Shown here one piece after another: positions 16,833-25,632 of a DNA stretch of 60,771 bases. The stretch is taken from contig NZ_LAJA01000022.1 of the NCBI RefSeq assembly GCF_000970675.1, forward strand, positions 1 through 60,771. The letters run 5' to 3'. Below the pieces are notes generated by a model. That model did no database searches. It was not told the origin of the DNA and was given only the letters and a program-made list of their open reading frames with translations. This stretch comes from Domibacillus tundrae (lineage in GTDB: Bacteria; Bacillota; Bacilli; Bacillales; Domibacillaceae). The stretch's first letter is position 1, and each line of letters starts with the position of its first letter. A program made the position numbers and the translations under genes.

Positions 16833-17013
16833 TACTCCACTCTCCTAACTTTAATCAGGTAAATTATACTATTTAAATAGCCGGTATAAAATAGAAAAAT
16901 TAAAATTATAAAAGAGAGTAAGAATAATTGCCTGTATTGATAAAGTTGTTTCTTTATGTTTTTTTGATTTTGATATTATAGTCCTGGTTAAATTTTATGT
17001 GGAGGTAAATAGA

Positions 17014-17241
17014 TTGAAGAAATATGAAGGCGGTTTACATAACTACACAGATCAGACTTTGCTGAAGATTTATCAGTTTGATTCTAAAATGAAAAAATGG
17101 AGCGTTATAAAATCATTTGTACAAACTCAACAACAGTATGATTCCATCTATGGGTCGTTACAGTTTATAACTAAAGGAAAGCTAATCGACAACGATAAAG
17201 AACAACTTATAGTGGGATGTTCCATTGAAGTATCTTCATAA
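17014..17241 (+). CDS. Small hypothetical protein, possibly truncated
   Basis: Seventy-five residues from TTG 17014, 7 bases after GGAGGT. The end, LIDNDKEQLIVGCSIEVSS, resembles one blade of a VCBS/FG-GAP-like repeat protein (D-N-D-K-E then VG-S), so this may be the first part of a longer lost gene. No clear family. Confidence 0.5.
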   Translation: MKKYEGGLHNYTDQTLLKIYQFDSKMKKWSVIKSFVQTQQQYDSIYGSLQFITKGKLIDNDKEQLIVGCSIEVSS

Positions 17242-17537
17242 TATTTTCCTTTCCAAGGTTATACAATTCATTATATACGTTTGGAGAGATAGAAGGAGAG
17301 GGTAGCTGTCAATTTATCATTACTAAATGGATAATAAAAAGACCGGCCGTAGCCAGTCACAAATACTTCTTTAATATTTTCTTAAATGTTCTTTTATCAA
17401 TAATTCGTTCGTCGAGTTTCGGCCAGGCACCGCAATCTCTTCATTACTAAAGGGCACACCATAATGATCTTTTCTTTCCTCATGGGATCAGCTGCTTTAC
17501 GTAAAAGGTAAATGTTACGTATTGATTCTCTTATAAA
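17242..17537. other. Intergenic region with minus-strand coding scrap
   Basis: On the minus strand 17383-17460 reads HYGVPFSNEEIAVPGRNSTN, then ELLIKEHLRKY and a stop. This looks like the tail of a lost gene next to the coat cluster. Nothing else is supported. Confidence 0.4.
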
Positions 17538-17765
17538 TTAATCAAATAACTTGCCTAGTATTTTGTTCAGAGATGAGTTGGTTGAATCCGCCGTTGGTGC
17601 ATACTGCTTTTTTAACTCTTCTAATGCTCTAGCTTGGTTTTCTTTAAGATTTTGTTTAAATTTCGCTTTGCTGCGCTTGTGACGAGAATCTCTCAGCAAC
17701 TCCTTCATGGATTGCTCGTTCATCTTGCGTAATTGTTCAACTAGTTCCTTACCTGTATTATCCAT
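17538..17765 (-). CDS. Small charged helical protein next to cotX genes
   Basis: Seventy-five residues, highly charged and predicted helical (KELLRDSRHKRSKAKFKQNL). It has a good GAGAGGGG ribosome site and lies 34 bases after a CotX-family gene in the same direction. I infer that it is part of the coat operon; no family recognised. Confidence 0.6.
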   Translation of the reverse strand: MDNTGKELVEQLRKMNEQSMKELLRDSRHKRSKAKFKQNLKENQARALEELKKQYAPTADSTNSSLNKILGKLFD

Positions 17766-17799
17766 CTGTTTCCCCTCTCTTTCTGAATTAGTCTACCTA

Positions 17800-18231
17800 T
17801 TACAGAACATCTAATTTGACCACAATAGCGAGGAGAATTTGAAGTAATGCCTGGATATTTACGGCCAAGTCGGTGTCAGTTGTAGTCACCTTTACATGCT
17901 TTGATCCTTCGATGACCGTTTTTTGAGTGTTTTGCTGTTTTGTCTTCATGAATTGCTTTAGGTCTTGAACGACGCCTTTGCTTTGATCCGAATCACCGAG
18001 AGTGATGCTGATGACGGTGGCAATGGCTACCTGGATTCCGAGCTGTAAAGAAACCGCTGCCTGCGTATCTGTTGTACGGACCTCAACATCTTCAGAATCT
18101 TTAACGATAATCCACTCAAAAGATTTCTGCTCACTTGAAACAGCCTGATCGCCTTCTTGCAAAACATCTGCATCATTTTGGTTACTGTTGTCGTCACAAT
18201 GATCCAATGCTCTCCACTTTTTCTCACTCAT
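17800..18231 (-). CDS. Spore coat protein, CotX family (second copy)
   Basis: A 143-residue protein of the CotX/CotV family, which forms the insoluble outer spore coat or crust. It has two related repeats: VKDSEDVEVRTTDTQAAVSL (about 47-66) and IEGSKHVKVTTTDTDLAVNI (about 107-126), each followed by a hydrophobic ILLAI/VAIAT stretch. The N-terminus is acidic and variable. Start is ATG 18231, 8 bases from AGAGG. A paralogue lies immediately upstream. Confidence 0.88.
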   Translation of the reverse strand: MSEKKWRALDHCDDNSNQNDADVLQEGDQAVSSEQKSFEWIIVKDSEDVEVRTTDTQAAVSLQLGIQVAIATVISITLGDSDQSKGVVQDLKQFMKTKQQNTQKTVIEGSKHVKVTTTDTDLAVNIQALLQILLAIVVKLDVL

Positions 18232-18261
18232 GTTATTCACCTCTTTCTTTTAGGATTTTAG

Positions 18262-18711
18262 TTACAAAATGTCTAGTTTAATAACTAGCGCAACCAGCAC
18301 TTGTAGGAGTGCCTGGATGTTGACGGCCAAGTCGGTGTCAGTCGTTGTGACTGTGACATCTTTTGAATTTTCAATAAGAATTTTCTGTTTATTCGTTTGC
18401 TCAGAATCAAATTTCTGGAACAGCTCTTGCGCTACAGTTTGGCCTTCATCCGAATCGCCAATGGTGATGCTGATAATTAGCGCAATGGCTAGCTGCAAGC
18501 CTACTTGAAGGGAGACAGCTGCCTGCGTATCTGTTGTTTGAACCTCAATATTGCATGAATCTTTAATCCACACTAGCTCGTCGGATTCTTGTTCGATGAC
18601 TGATTTCTGAATACCTTCCTGCAGAACATCTGAATCGTCGTGTTCATTGTTGTTCTCACTCTGCTTACGTCTTGGCTTTTTGTAGTCATCCTCATCATGA
18701 TTTCTTGACAT
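18262..18711 (-). CDS. Spore coat protein, CotX family (first copy)
   Basis: A 149-residue CotX-family coat protein, tandem paralogue of the gene at 17800. The same two repeats are visible: IKDSCNIEVQTTDTQAAVSL and IENSKDVTVTTTDTDLAVNI, each before a hydrophobic helix, and the acidic DVLQEG motif near residue 29. One cysteine precedes the first repeat. A strong AAAGGAGG site lies before the ATG. The sequence CATACGTTA about 35 bases upstream fits the sigma-K -10 consensus. Confidence 0.9.
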   Translation of the reverse strand: MSRNHDEDDYKKPRRKQSENNNEHDDSDVLQEGIQKSVIEQESDELVWIKDSCNIEVQTTDTQAAVSLQVGLQLAIALIISITIGDSDEGQTVAQELFQKFDSEQTNKQKILIENSKDVTVTTTDTDLAVNIQALLQVLVALVIKLDIL

Positions 18712-18742
18712 AACTTTAAACCTCCTTTTCCGTGTTATACAA

Positions 18743-18751
18743 TAACGTATG
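18743..18751 (-). promoter_or_regulatory. Candidate sigma-K -10 element
   Basis: Reading leftward the sequence is CATACGTTA, matching CATANNNTA, the sigma-K -10 consensus. I do not see a convincing -35 AC at exact spacing. Position in front of two coat genes makes it plausible. Confidence 0.35.
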
Positions 18752-18945
18752 AGGCTATCAGGCTTTTTGAAGCGGCATATGTAACTATTCTAAAAAAATA
18801 AAAAATCGCTTATGAACAAGCGATTTCAGAAGATAGAATGGAAAGGAGCAATGAAATGGGCGTCATCGCTTTAAATAAAAAGAAGAACGCCCATTATTGT
18901 CTAGCTGCGAAAATTTAATGTAATATTTTAAATTTATATATTAGA

Positions 18946-19074
18946 TTGACTGTAAAAGAGCACTTGGATCGGTTAAAAGAATTAGGATATGTTGAATGGG
19001 AAAAGGGGAAACCAAGAACGCTGTATATAAGAGAGGAAAAAGCAAAAGAGTCCGTGAAAGGACTCTTTTTGTAG
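18946..19074 (+). pseudogene. Winged-helix regulator fragment
   Basis: Forty-two codons reading LTVKEHLDRLKELGYVEWEK, then GKPRTLYIREEK. This is the recognition helix and wing of a LexA/MarR-type HTH domain without its first helices. The frame ends in a terminator-like GAGTCC...GGACTC stem with a T-run. It has no plausible start. Confidence 0.5.
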
Positions 19075-19221
19075 AGCGTCTGTCCTGAAATTAAGTGCCT
19101 CCCACATGGTCTCCCAAAATAATGGGGAGAATACAGGAAACTACAAAGCAGAAAATAGTTTTAAACTTGGAGAACTCTAATATATCAAAGTTTTAAAAGT
19201 AGGTTTATTTCAATCTACAGA

Positions 19222-19509
19222 TCACTGTTCTTTTTTATTGTAATAGTCGACAGCGAACTGGGCGCCTTCCTCGACCATCTTGTTGTCAGCAGTATCATCT
19301 GGATGAGGATTGCCGGCTTTATGAACGGGGAAATTTTCGGCCGATGGCTGGGACTCTCCATTCAGCTTTTTCTTCGCCTGCGTCATCCAGCCGTCAAATT
19401 TTGTCCGATTTTCTTCTTTAGACAGCCACCATGCAGCCGCGCTGGCGCCAACGAGAAGGTAGCCAAGTCCGCCGTTTTTTTGTTTTTTATTTACATTGTT
19501 GTTATACAT
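19222..19509 (-). CDS. Small single-pass membrane protein
   Basis: Ninety-five residues. One hydrophobic segment (about 13-31, GGLGYLLVGASAAAWWLS) follows a basic asparagine-rich N-terminus; the rest is hydrophilic and acidic. Start is ATG 19509, 8 bases after AAGGAGGA. I recognise the general layout of YtxH-like Bacillus proteins but not a precise family. Confidence 0.7.
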   Translation of the reverse strand: MYNNNVNKKQKNGGLGYLLVGASAAAWWLSKEENRTKFDGWMTQAKKKLNGESQPSAENFPVHKAGNPHPDDTADNKMVEEGAQFAVDYYNKKEQ

Positions 19510-19681
19510 GAAAAAATCCTCCTTCATAGCTGCCACAAAGGGCGCTTGCTTGAGAATAGTTTACCCGCGGTTTTCCTATTCAAAACATAGCTGGATGAAA
19601 AAAGAAAGTGGTTTAAAGACGATAGATGAGGGTAATAATGATATGTTAAGGATAAACTGATTAAGAGAGGAAGTGGGCACG

Positions 19682-20623
19682 ATGGAACATTCATTCCACT
19701 CTTCACAATGGACATGGAAAGAGTTCGATATAAAAAATGATGAACAGGCGAAAGAGCTCGCGAAAAAGCATCATACATGCAAAAAATGGATTGAAGATGT
19801 GAAGACGAATAAAACCAATTCTCTCGAAATGTATACAGGGACGCCCGGTGAAGAAGTGCTTTGGGGCTCACTTGTTTATTTACAGCATGCAGACGAAAAA
19901 AATAATCGGCATGTTTTCCATTTTTATTTGACACGAAATGAAATGGTCACAGCCAATTTAGACTTATCGAAGCTTGATTTTGCAAACGTGAAAGCGATGA
20001 AAGAAAAAATGCATCATTCTGAAACATCGGTAGAAGGATTCCTTGTGTTAATTGGGGAGATCATGACGCATTTTTTAATGGAAATCGATAAATTTGAAGT
20101 GAAGCTACGGGATTTATTGTGGGAGATAAAAGAAAGAAACAACACGAGTATTTTAGATCGGGCGGCTAATACAGATCACGAACTGCTGATTTGGAAAAAC
20201 CTCATCATTCCAATGATGGAAACTCGGATGGCAGTGGAAGAAGCATTTGGCGACGAAGTGATGGAAGGAAAACAATATAAACGGACTAAGAGGCGAATAG
20301 AGCGTTCAAGGACGCTTATACGTGAATATGAAGAAGAAATAGATGCGCTTTTAGATCTTGAAAATGTTGTGTCGACACACCGTGGGAACGAAATTATGAA
20401 AACACTCACGGTCATCACGACTTTATTCACACCAGTTATGGCTCTCGGTGCGATCTGGGGAATGAATTTCAAGCATATGCCGGAACTGGAATGGAAATAC
20501 GGCTATTTATTTTCAGGCACGTTGATCGGAGCATCTACATTTGCTCTTTATGTTTTTCTAAAGAAAAAAGGCTGGATGGGTGATATTCTGGCTGTCCGCA
20601 GCAAAAAATCTTTTTTTAAGTGA
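19682..20623 (+). CDS. corA: CorA-family divalent cation transporter
   Basis: A 313-residue CorA/MIT-type channel for Mg2+ or related ions. The long soluble N-terminal part (1-250) is followed by two C-terminal membrane helices; the first ends in the signature GMN (WGMNFKHMPELEWKYGY). The C-terminal tail is basic, as usual. Length is normal. Start ATG 19682 follows GAGAGGAAG; the upstream GTG at 19673 is part of that site. No Mg riboswitch is seen upstream. Confidence 0.92.
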   Translation: MEHSFHSSQWTWKEFDIKNDEQAKELAKKHHTCKKWIEDVKTNKTNSLEMYTGTPGEEVLWGSLVYLQHADEKNNRHVFHFYLTRNEMVTANLDLSKLDFANVKAMKEKMHHSETSVEGFLVLIGEIMTHFLMEIDKFEVKLRDLLWEIKERNNTSILDRAANTDHELLIWKNLIIPMMETRMAVEEAFGDEVMEGKQYKRTKRRIERSRTLIREYEEEIDALLDLENVVSTHRGNEIMKTLTVITTLFTPVMALGAIWGMNFKHMPELEWKYGYLFSGTLIGASTFALYVFLKKKGWMGDILAVRSKKSFFK

Positions 20624-20775
20624 TTCATTTTTCTTATGGACAGTGATAAAGTTCTTGTTATTTACTTATATCTATGAATGTAATAAGATAAAAGGTGTGA
20701 AAAATTAGAACAAATAAAAAAACTAATTTTCCGACTGCCTTACACTACATATTCAACTTAAGAGGGGGAACCGAA

Positions 20776-23502
20776 ATGGCGACTAATGATGTCTTTAACG
20801 CCCGCGCAAGTTTTGACCTGAATGGTAAGCGCTACAATTACTACCGTCTGGCGGCACTCGAAGAAGCGGGTACGGCGAATGTTTCACGCCTGCCATATTC
20901 GATTAAAGTATTACTTGAATCTGTACTCCGTCAATTTGACGGTTATGTGATTAAAAAAGAGCATGTTGAAAACTTGGCGAAATGGGGCGCGGATGCTGAT
21001 GCGGAAGCAGAAGTTCCATTCAAGCCTTCACGCGTTATTTTGCAAGACTTTACAGGAGTTCCAGTTGTCGTTGACTTAGCTTCTCTTCGTAAAGCGATGG
21101 CTGATATCGGCGGCGACCCACAAGTCATTAACCCTGAAATCCCGGTTGACCTCGTTATTGACCACTCTGTTCAAGTAGATGCTTACGGCACACCGGAAGC
21201 GCTGGAGCGTAACATGGAGCTTGAATTTGAACGCAATGCAGAGCGTTACGAATTTTTAAGCTGGGCACAAAAAGCATTTGACAATTATCGGGCGGTTCCG
21301 CCGGCAACGGGGATTGTTCACCAAGTAAACCTGGAGTACCTGGCAAATGTTGTCCACGCGATTGAAACAGAAAATGGCGAATTTGATGCATATCCGGATA
21401 CACTTGTCGGAACAGATTCCCATACAACAATGATTAACGGCATCGGTGTACTTGGCTGGGGCGTTGGCGGTATTGAAGCGGAAGCAGGTATGCTTGGACA
21501 GCCTTCATACTTCCCAATTCCTGAAGTGGTCGGTGTTAAACTAATAGGCGAACTTCCAGACGGCGCCACAGCGACTGATCTTGCTCTAAAAGTAACACAA
21601 GTCCTTCGTCAGACAGGCGTAGTTGGTAAATTCGTTGAGTTCTTTGGTGCAGGGGTTGCATCACTTCCGCTTGCAGACCGTGCAACAATTGCGAATATGG
21701 CACCTGAATATGGCGCAACTTGTGGATTCTTCCCGGTTGATTCGGAAGCACTTGATTACATGCGCTTAACAGGCCGTGATGAAGGTCATATTCAAGTTGT
21801 TGAACAATACTTGAAAGAAAACGATATGTTCTTCACGCCGGCAAATGAAGATCCTATTTACACAGAAGTGGTTGAACTGAACCTTGCTGAAATTGAGCCG
21901 AACTTGTCCGGGCCGAAACGTCCACAAGACTTGATTCCACTCTCTCAAATGCAAAAGTCATTTCAAACAGCGGTCAGTGCGCCTCAAGGCAATCATGGCT
22001 TCGGATTAACAGCAGATGAGCTTGACAGAACAACAACTGTTAAATTTAATGATGGTGCAACAGCTGAAATGAAAACAGGTGCAATCGGCATTGCGGCGAT
22101 CACATCTTGTACAAATACATCGAATCCATATGTTCTTCTTGCAGCTGGCCTTGTTGCCAAAAAAGCGGTTGAACTTGGTCTTGAAGTGCCGAAGTTCGTG
22201 AAAACATCATTAGCACCAGGCTCAAAAGTTGTCACAGGCTACCTTCGCGATTCAGGTCTTCTTCCTTATATGGAAAAAATCGGTTTCAATGTTGTTGGCT
22301 ATGGCTGTACAACATGTATTGGGAACTCAGGCCCAATGAAAGAAGAAATTGAAAAAGCGATTATTGATTCTGATCTTCTTGTTACATCTGTTCTTTCAGG
22401 TAACCGTAACTTTGAAGGCCGTATTCATCCGCTTGTCAAAGGAAACTACCTTGCGTCACCGCCGCTTGTTGTCGCATACGCACTTGCAGGGAACGTAAAC
22501 GTAGATCTTCAAAACGATCCAATCGGCAAAGGAAAAGATGGACAGGATGTTTTCTTTAAAGATATCTGGCCAGGAACAAAAGAAGTAAAAGAAGCGGTTA
22601 AACGCACAGTAACGCCTGAATTGTTCCGCAAAGAATATGGTCAAGTATTTAACAGCAATGAAAAATGGAATCAAATTCAAACGAGCAACGAAGCGCTTTA
22701 TAGCTGGGATGCGGATTCTACTTACATTGCAAATCCGACATTCTTTGAAAATCTTTCTACAAACCCGGAACCGATCCAGGCACTTGCGGGACTTCGCGTA
22801 ATGGGTAAATTCGGTGATTCCGTCACAACGGACCATATTTCACCAGCAGGTGCAATCGGCAAAGATACACCGGCAGGAAAATACTTGCGTGAAAAAGGCG
22901 TTGAGCCTCGTAACTTTAACTCGTATGGCTCCCGCCGTGGGAATCATGAAGTAATGATGCGTGGTACGTTCGCCAACATCCGGATCCGTAACCAAATCGC
23001 ACCAGGTACAGAAGGCGGATTGACAACATTTTGGCCTACAGGCGAAGTAATGCCGATTTATGATGCATGCATGAAGTATCAAGAGCAGGGTACTGGCCTT
23101 GTTGTGCTTGCAGGTAAAGACTACGGAATGGGTTCTTCACGTGACTGGGCGGCCAAAGGAACAAATCTACTTGGCGTTAAAACAGTCATCGCGGAGAGCT
23201 ATGAGCGTATTCACCGTTCAAATCTTGTTATGATGGGCGTGCTCCCGCTTCAATTCAAGTTAGGTGATAATGCAACAACACTTGGTTTAACAGGTGAAGA
23301 AACATTTGAAGTAGCCATTACTGATAACGTAAAACCACGTGAAATTGTAAAAGTAACAGCAACAGCTAAAGATGGCAAGAAAACAGAATTTGATGCGCTC
23401 GTTCGTTTCGATTCTGAAGTTGACGTTGACTACTACCGCCACGGTGGTATTTTGCAAATGGTCCTTCGCGGCAAATTGCAAAGTGTAAACGCAAATAACT
23501 AA
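20776..23502 (+). CDS. acnA: Aconitate hydratase AcnA
   Basis: A 908-residue aconitase (CitB/AcnA type) converting citrate to isocitrate in the TCA cycle. The 4Fe-4S cysteines are in SCTNTSNP and [26 protein letters not shown] and [19 protein letters not shown] are substrate-site blocks, and [13 protein letters not shown] is in the swivel domain. Like other AcnA/IRP enzymes it may bind RNA when the cluster is lost. A GAGGGGG ribosome site precedes the ATG. Its neighbours downstream match the B. subtilis citB region. A terminator follows at 23514. Confidence 0.97.
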   Translation: MATNDVFNARASFDLNGKRYNYYRLAALEEAGTANVSRLPYSIKVLLESVLRQFDGYVIKKEHVENLAKWGADADAEAEVPFKPSRVILQDFTGVPVVVDLASLRKAMADIGGDPQVINPEIPVDLVIDHSVQVDAYGTPEALERNMELEFERNAERYEFLSWAQKAFDNYRAVPPATGIVHQVNLEYLANVVHAIETENGEFDAYPDTLVGTDSHTTMINGIGVLGWGVGGIEAEAGMLGQPSYFPIPEVVGVKLIGELPDGATATDLALKVTQVLRQTGVVGKFVEFFGAGVASLPLADRATIANMAPEYGATCGFFPVDSEALDYMRLTGRDEGHIQVVEQYLKENDMFFTPANEDPIYTEVVELNLAEIEPNLSGPKRPQDLIPLSQMQKSFQTAVSAPQGNHGFGLTADELDRTTTVKFNDGATAEMKTGAIGIAAITSCTNTSNPYVLLAAGLVAKKAVELGLEVPKFVKTSLAPGSKVVTGYLRDSGLLPYMEKIGFNVVGYGCTTCIGNSGPMKEEIEKAIIDSDLLVTSVLSGNRNFEGRIHPLVKGNYLASPPLVVAYALAGNVNVDLQNDPIGKGKDGQDVFFKDIWPGTKEVKEAVKRTVTPELFRKEYGQVFNSNEKWNQIQTSNEALYSWDADSTYIANPTFFENLSTNPEPIQALAGLRVMGKFGDSVTTDHISPAGAIGKDTPAGKYLREKGVEPRNFNSYGSRRGNHEVMMRGTFANIRIRNQIAPGTEGGLTTFWPTGEVMPIYDACMKYQEQGTGLVVLAGKDYGMGSSRDWAAKGTNLLGVKTVIAESYERIHRSNLVMMGVLPLQFKLGDNATTLGLTGEETFEVAITDNVKPREIVKVTATAKDGKKTEFDALVRFDSEVDVDYYRHGGILQMVLRGKLQSVNANN

Positions 23503-23513
23503 TAAAGTGAATG

Positions 23514-23550
23514 AAGCCGGTTCCTGATAAAGGGAACCGACTTTTTTTTC
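23514..23550 (+). terminator. acnA terminator
   Basis: GCCGGTTCC pairs with GGAACCGAC around TGATAAAG, then eight T residues. Confidence 0.85.
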
Positions 23551-23614
23551 GTGATGCAGTTGCTATTCAAATATGATTGTAGTTTAATGATACATATAAA
23601 TGAATAATTATTTA

Positions 23615-23740
23615 TGAGTGCTCGAAACAAAATTGTTGAGAGATAATAGGGAATCCGGTAGAAATCCGGAGCAGCCCCCGCTACTGTAAAAGCATTTTGT
23701 TTAAACATGCTTAAGCCAGGAAACCTGCTTATAAATAGAC
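23615..23740 (+). ncRNA. Cobalamin (B12) riboswitch
   Basis: The leader of cobT contains GGGAATCCGGT, AGCAGCCCCCGCTACTGTAA and the B12 box AGCCAGGAAACCTGC (23714-23728) in the correct order and spacing for an adenosylcobalamin riboswitch. A terminator stem lies between it and cobT (23818-23847), so control is probably by transcription termination when B12 is plentiful. The 5' limit is approximate. Confidence 0.92.
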
Positions 23741-23817
23741 ACTTCTAAATTCTTCGGTGGGAAGAAAAGGATTGAAAAACGCTTTTTCTCTTTTATTGAT
23801 AAAGGGCTTATTTGCAA

Positions 23818-23847
23818 ACCTTAACTTCACGAGTTAAGGTTTTTTTA
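23818..23847 (+). terminator. Riboswitch expression-platform terminator
   Basis: AACCTTAAC pairs with GTTAAGGTT around TTCACGA, followed by seven T residues. Confidence 0.85.
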
Positions 23848-23881
23848 TATTTATGTATATAGGGGAAGGGATGTTTTTACA

Positions 23882-24934
23882 TTGACAGAAGAGAGTTTGC
23901 TGGCTGTACATATACCGAAAAGAGATGAAAAAACCGGTGAAGAAGTTCGAAAATACATAAATTCACTTACAAAACCTCAAGGCAGTCTTGGCAGGCTGGA
24001 AGAACTAGCTGTTGAACTATCAAAAATGACTGGAGAAGTATTTCCTGTTATTTCACCTCCAGGGGTGATTATATTTGCTGCGGATCACGGGATTACATGT
24101 GAAGGAATTTCTGCTTATCCACAAGAGGTTACTGTACAAATGGTACGGAATTTTTTGAATGGCGGAGCCGCGATCAATGTTTTCAGCAGGTCTATTCGTG
24201 CAGAGATGTGTGTGGTAGATATTGGAGTAGCCAGTGATATAGAGCATGAACAGCTAAAGATGAAAAAAGTTCGGTATGGAACAGCTAATTTTTATAATGA
24301 AAACGCAATGAGCCGTGATGAAGCAATGAAAGCACTAGAAGCTGGATATGAACAAGCATCAAAAATGATCAGCGATGGTGTTAAATGTCTTATCCCTGGA
24401 GAAATGGGTATTGGCAATACAGCAGCAAGCAGTGCAGTAACAGCGGCAATCAGCGGCATTAGTGTAGAAAAGCTTGTTGGTATGGGGACCGGCATTGAAA
24501 AGGAAAAAATCAAGTATAAACAAATGATCATTAAACAAGCTCTTGAAAAAAGAAAGCCGAAAGCAGATGATCCTATTGATATTTTATCTAAAGTGGGCGG
24601 TTTGGAGATAGCCGCGATGGCGGGTGCAATGCTCGCTTCTGCAGCAAATAGGACCCCTATTCTTATAGATGGCTTTATTGCTGCGACTGCTGCATTAGCA
24701 GCCAAAAAGATTTCCAGTAACGTGACAGATTATATGATTATGGGACATTGTTCAGTTGAGCCCGGTCATAAGATAATAATGGAATTATTAGAGAAAAAAC
24801 CACTTCTTGATCTCCAAATGAGGTTAGGGGAAGGATCGGGAGCTGCTGTTGCTTTTCCGATTCTCCAATCTGCTGTTTTAATGCTGAAGGAGATGGCTAC
24901 ATTTGATTCAGCTCAAATATCGGGACAGGAGTAG
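23882..24934 (+). CDS. cobT: Nicotinate-nucleotide–DMB phosphoribosyltransferase CobT
   Basis: A 350-residue CobT. It transfers the ribosyl phosphate of nicotinate mononucleotide to 5,6-dimethylbenzimidazole, making the lower-ligand nucleotide of B12. Visible blocks: LTKPQGSLGRLEELA, FAADHGITCEGISAYPQEVT, IPGEMGIGNTAASSAV and ALAAKK near the end, with GEGSGAAVAFPIL. Length is normal. TTG start at 23882 follows GGGGAAGGGA. It is under the riboswitch and 11 bases before bluB. Confidence 0.95.
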   Translation: MTEESLLAVHIPKRDEKTGEEVRKYINSLTKPQGSLGRLEELAVELSKMTGEVFPVISPPGVIIFAADHGITCEGISAYPQEVTVQMVRNFLNGGAAINVFSRSIRAEMCVVDIGVASDIEHEQLKMKKVRYGTANFYNENAMSRDEAMKALEAGYEQASKMISDGVKCLIPGEMGIGNTAASSAVTAAISGISVEKLVGMGTGIEKEKIKYKQMIIKQALEKRKPKADDPIDILSKVGGLEIAAMAGAMLASAANRTPILIDGFIAATAALAAKKISSNVTDYMIMGHCSVEPGHKIIMELLEKKPLLDLQMRLGEGSGAAVAFPILQSAVLMLKEMATFDSAQISGQE

Positions 24935-24945
24935 AGGAGGCTTAT

Positions 24946-25590
24946 ATGTTTACAAATGAAGAGAAGCAGGCAATTTATAAAGTTATATTTTCAAGAAGGG
25001 ATGTACGGAATTTTATGCCCAATCCAGTGGATGAGTCAGCTGTAAAAAGAATACTGGAAGCAGCTCACCATGCGCCATCTGTTGGATTTATGCAGCCGTG
25101 GAATTTTATTTTGATCAATGAAGATAACATAAAACAAAAGCTGGCCTGGGCAGCAGATAAAGAACGGAGAGCACTGGCGATCCATTATGAAGATGATGAG
25201 CGGTCATCCGCATTTTTGAAATTAAAAATTGAAGGATTAAAAGAAGCGCCATTATCGATTTGCGTTACGTCCGATCCGTCAAGAGGCGGATCACATGTAT
25301 TAGGGCGAAATTCGATACCGGAAACAGATATGATGTCGACCGCATGCGCCATTCAAAATATGTGGCTTGCTTCCTGTGCAGAAGGATTAGCGATGGGGTG
25401 GGTCAGCTTTTATAAGAAAGCAGACATAAGGGACATATTAGGAATCCCTCATCATGTTGATCCAGTTGCATTAATCTCAATAGGATACACAGATCTATAT
25501 CCGAAAGAGCCTATTTTAGAAACGGCAAAATGGAGAAAAAGAAAAGAACTGGACCAGTTAATTTATTATAATAAGTGGGGAGAATCATAA
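24946..25590 (+). CDS. bluB: 5,6-Dimethylbenzimidazole synthase BluB
   Basis: A 214-residue nitroreductase-fold enzyme that uses O2 to break FMNH2 down into 5,6-dimethylbenzimidazole. Typical BluB sequence: FSRRDVRNFMPNPVDESAVK, APSVGFMQPWNFI, SDPSRGGSHVLGR, and GMGWVSFYKK-like LAMGWVSFYKKADI. With cobT and the riboswitch it makes and attaches the B12 lower ligand. AGAGGAGG ribosome site, ATG 24946. Confidence 0.95.
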   Translation: MFTNEEKQAIYKVIFSRRDVRNFMPNPVDESAVKRILEAAHHAPSVGFMQPWNFILINEDNIKQKLAWAADKERRALAIHYEDDERSSAFLKLKIEGLKEAPLSICVTSDPSRGGSHVLGRNSIPETDMMSTACAIQNMWLASCAEGLAMGWVSFYKKADIRDILGIPHHVDPVALISIGYTDLYPKEPILETAKWRKRKELDQLIYYNKWGES

Positions 25591-25630
25591 AAAAAGATTT
25601 CCGGCTTTTTGCCGGAAATCTTTTTTTATT
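25591..25630. terminator. Bidirectional terminator between bluB and ggt
   Basis: AAAAAAAGATTTCCGGC pairs with GCCGGAAATCTTTTTTT around TTTTT. Works for both converging genes. Confidence 0.9.
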
Positions 25631-25632
25631 TA

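Larger units (their letters stand above)
18712..19221. other. Intergenic region with broken gene
   Basis: About 510 bases. Contains the cotX promoter region, a hairpin ATCGCTTATGAACAAGCGAT (18808-18827), a winged-helix fragment (18946-19074) and AT-rich sequence. Confidence 0.5.
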
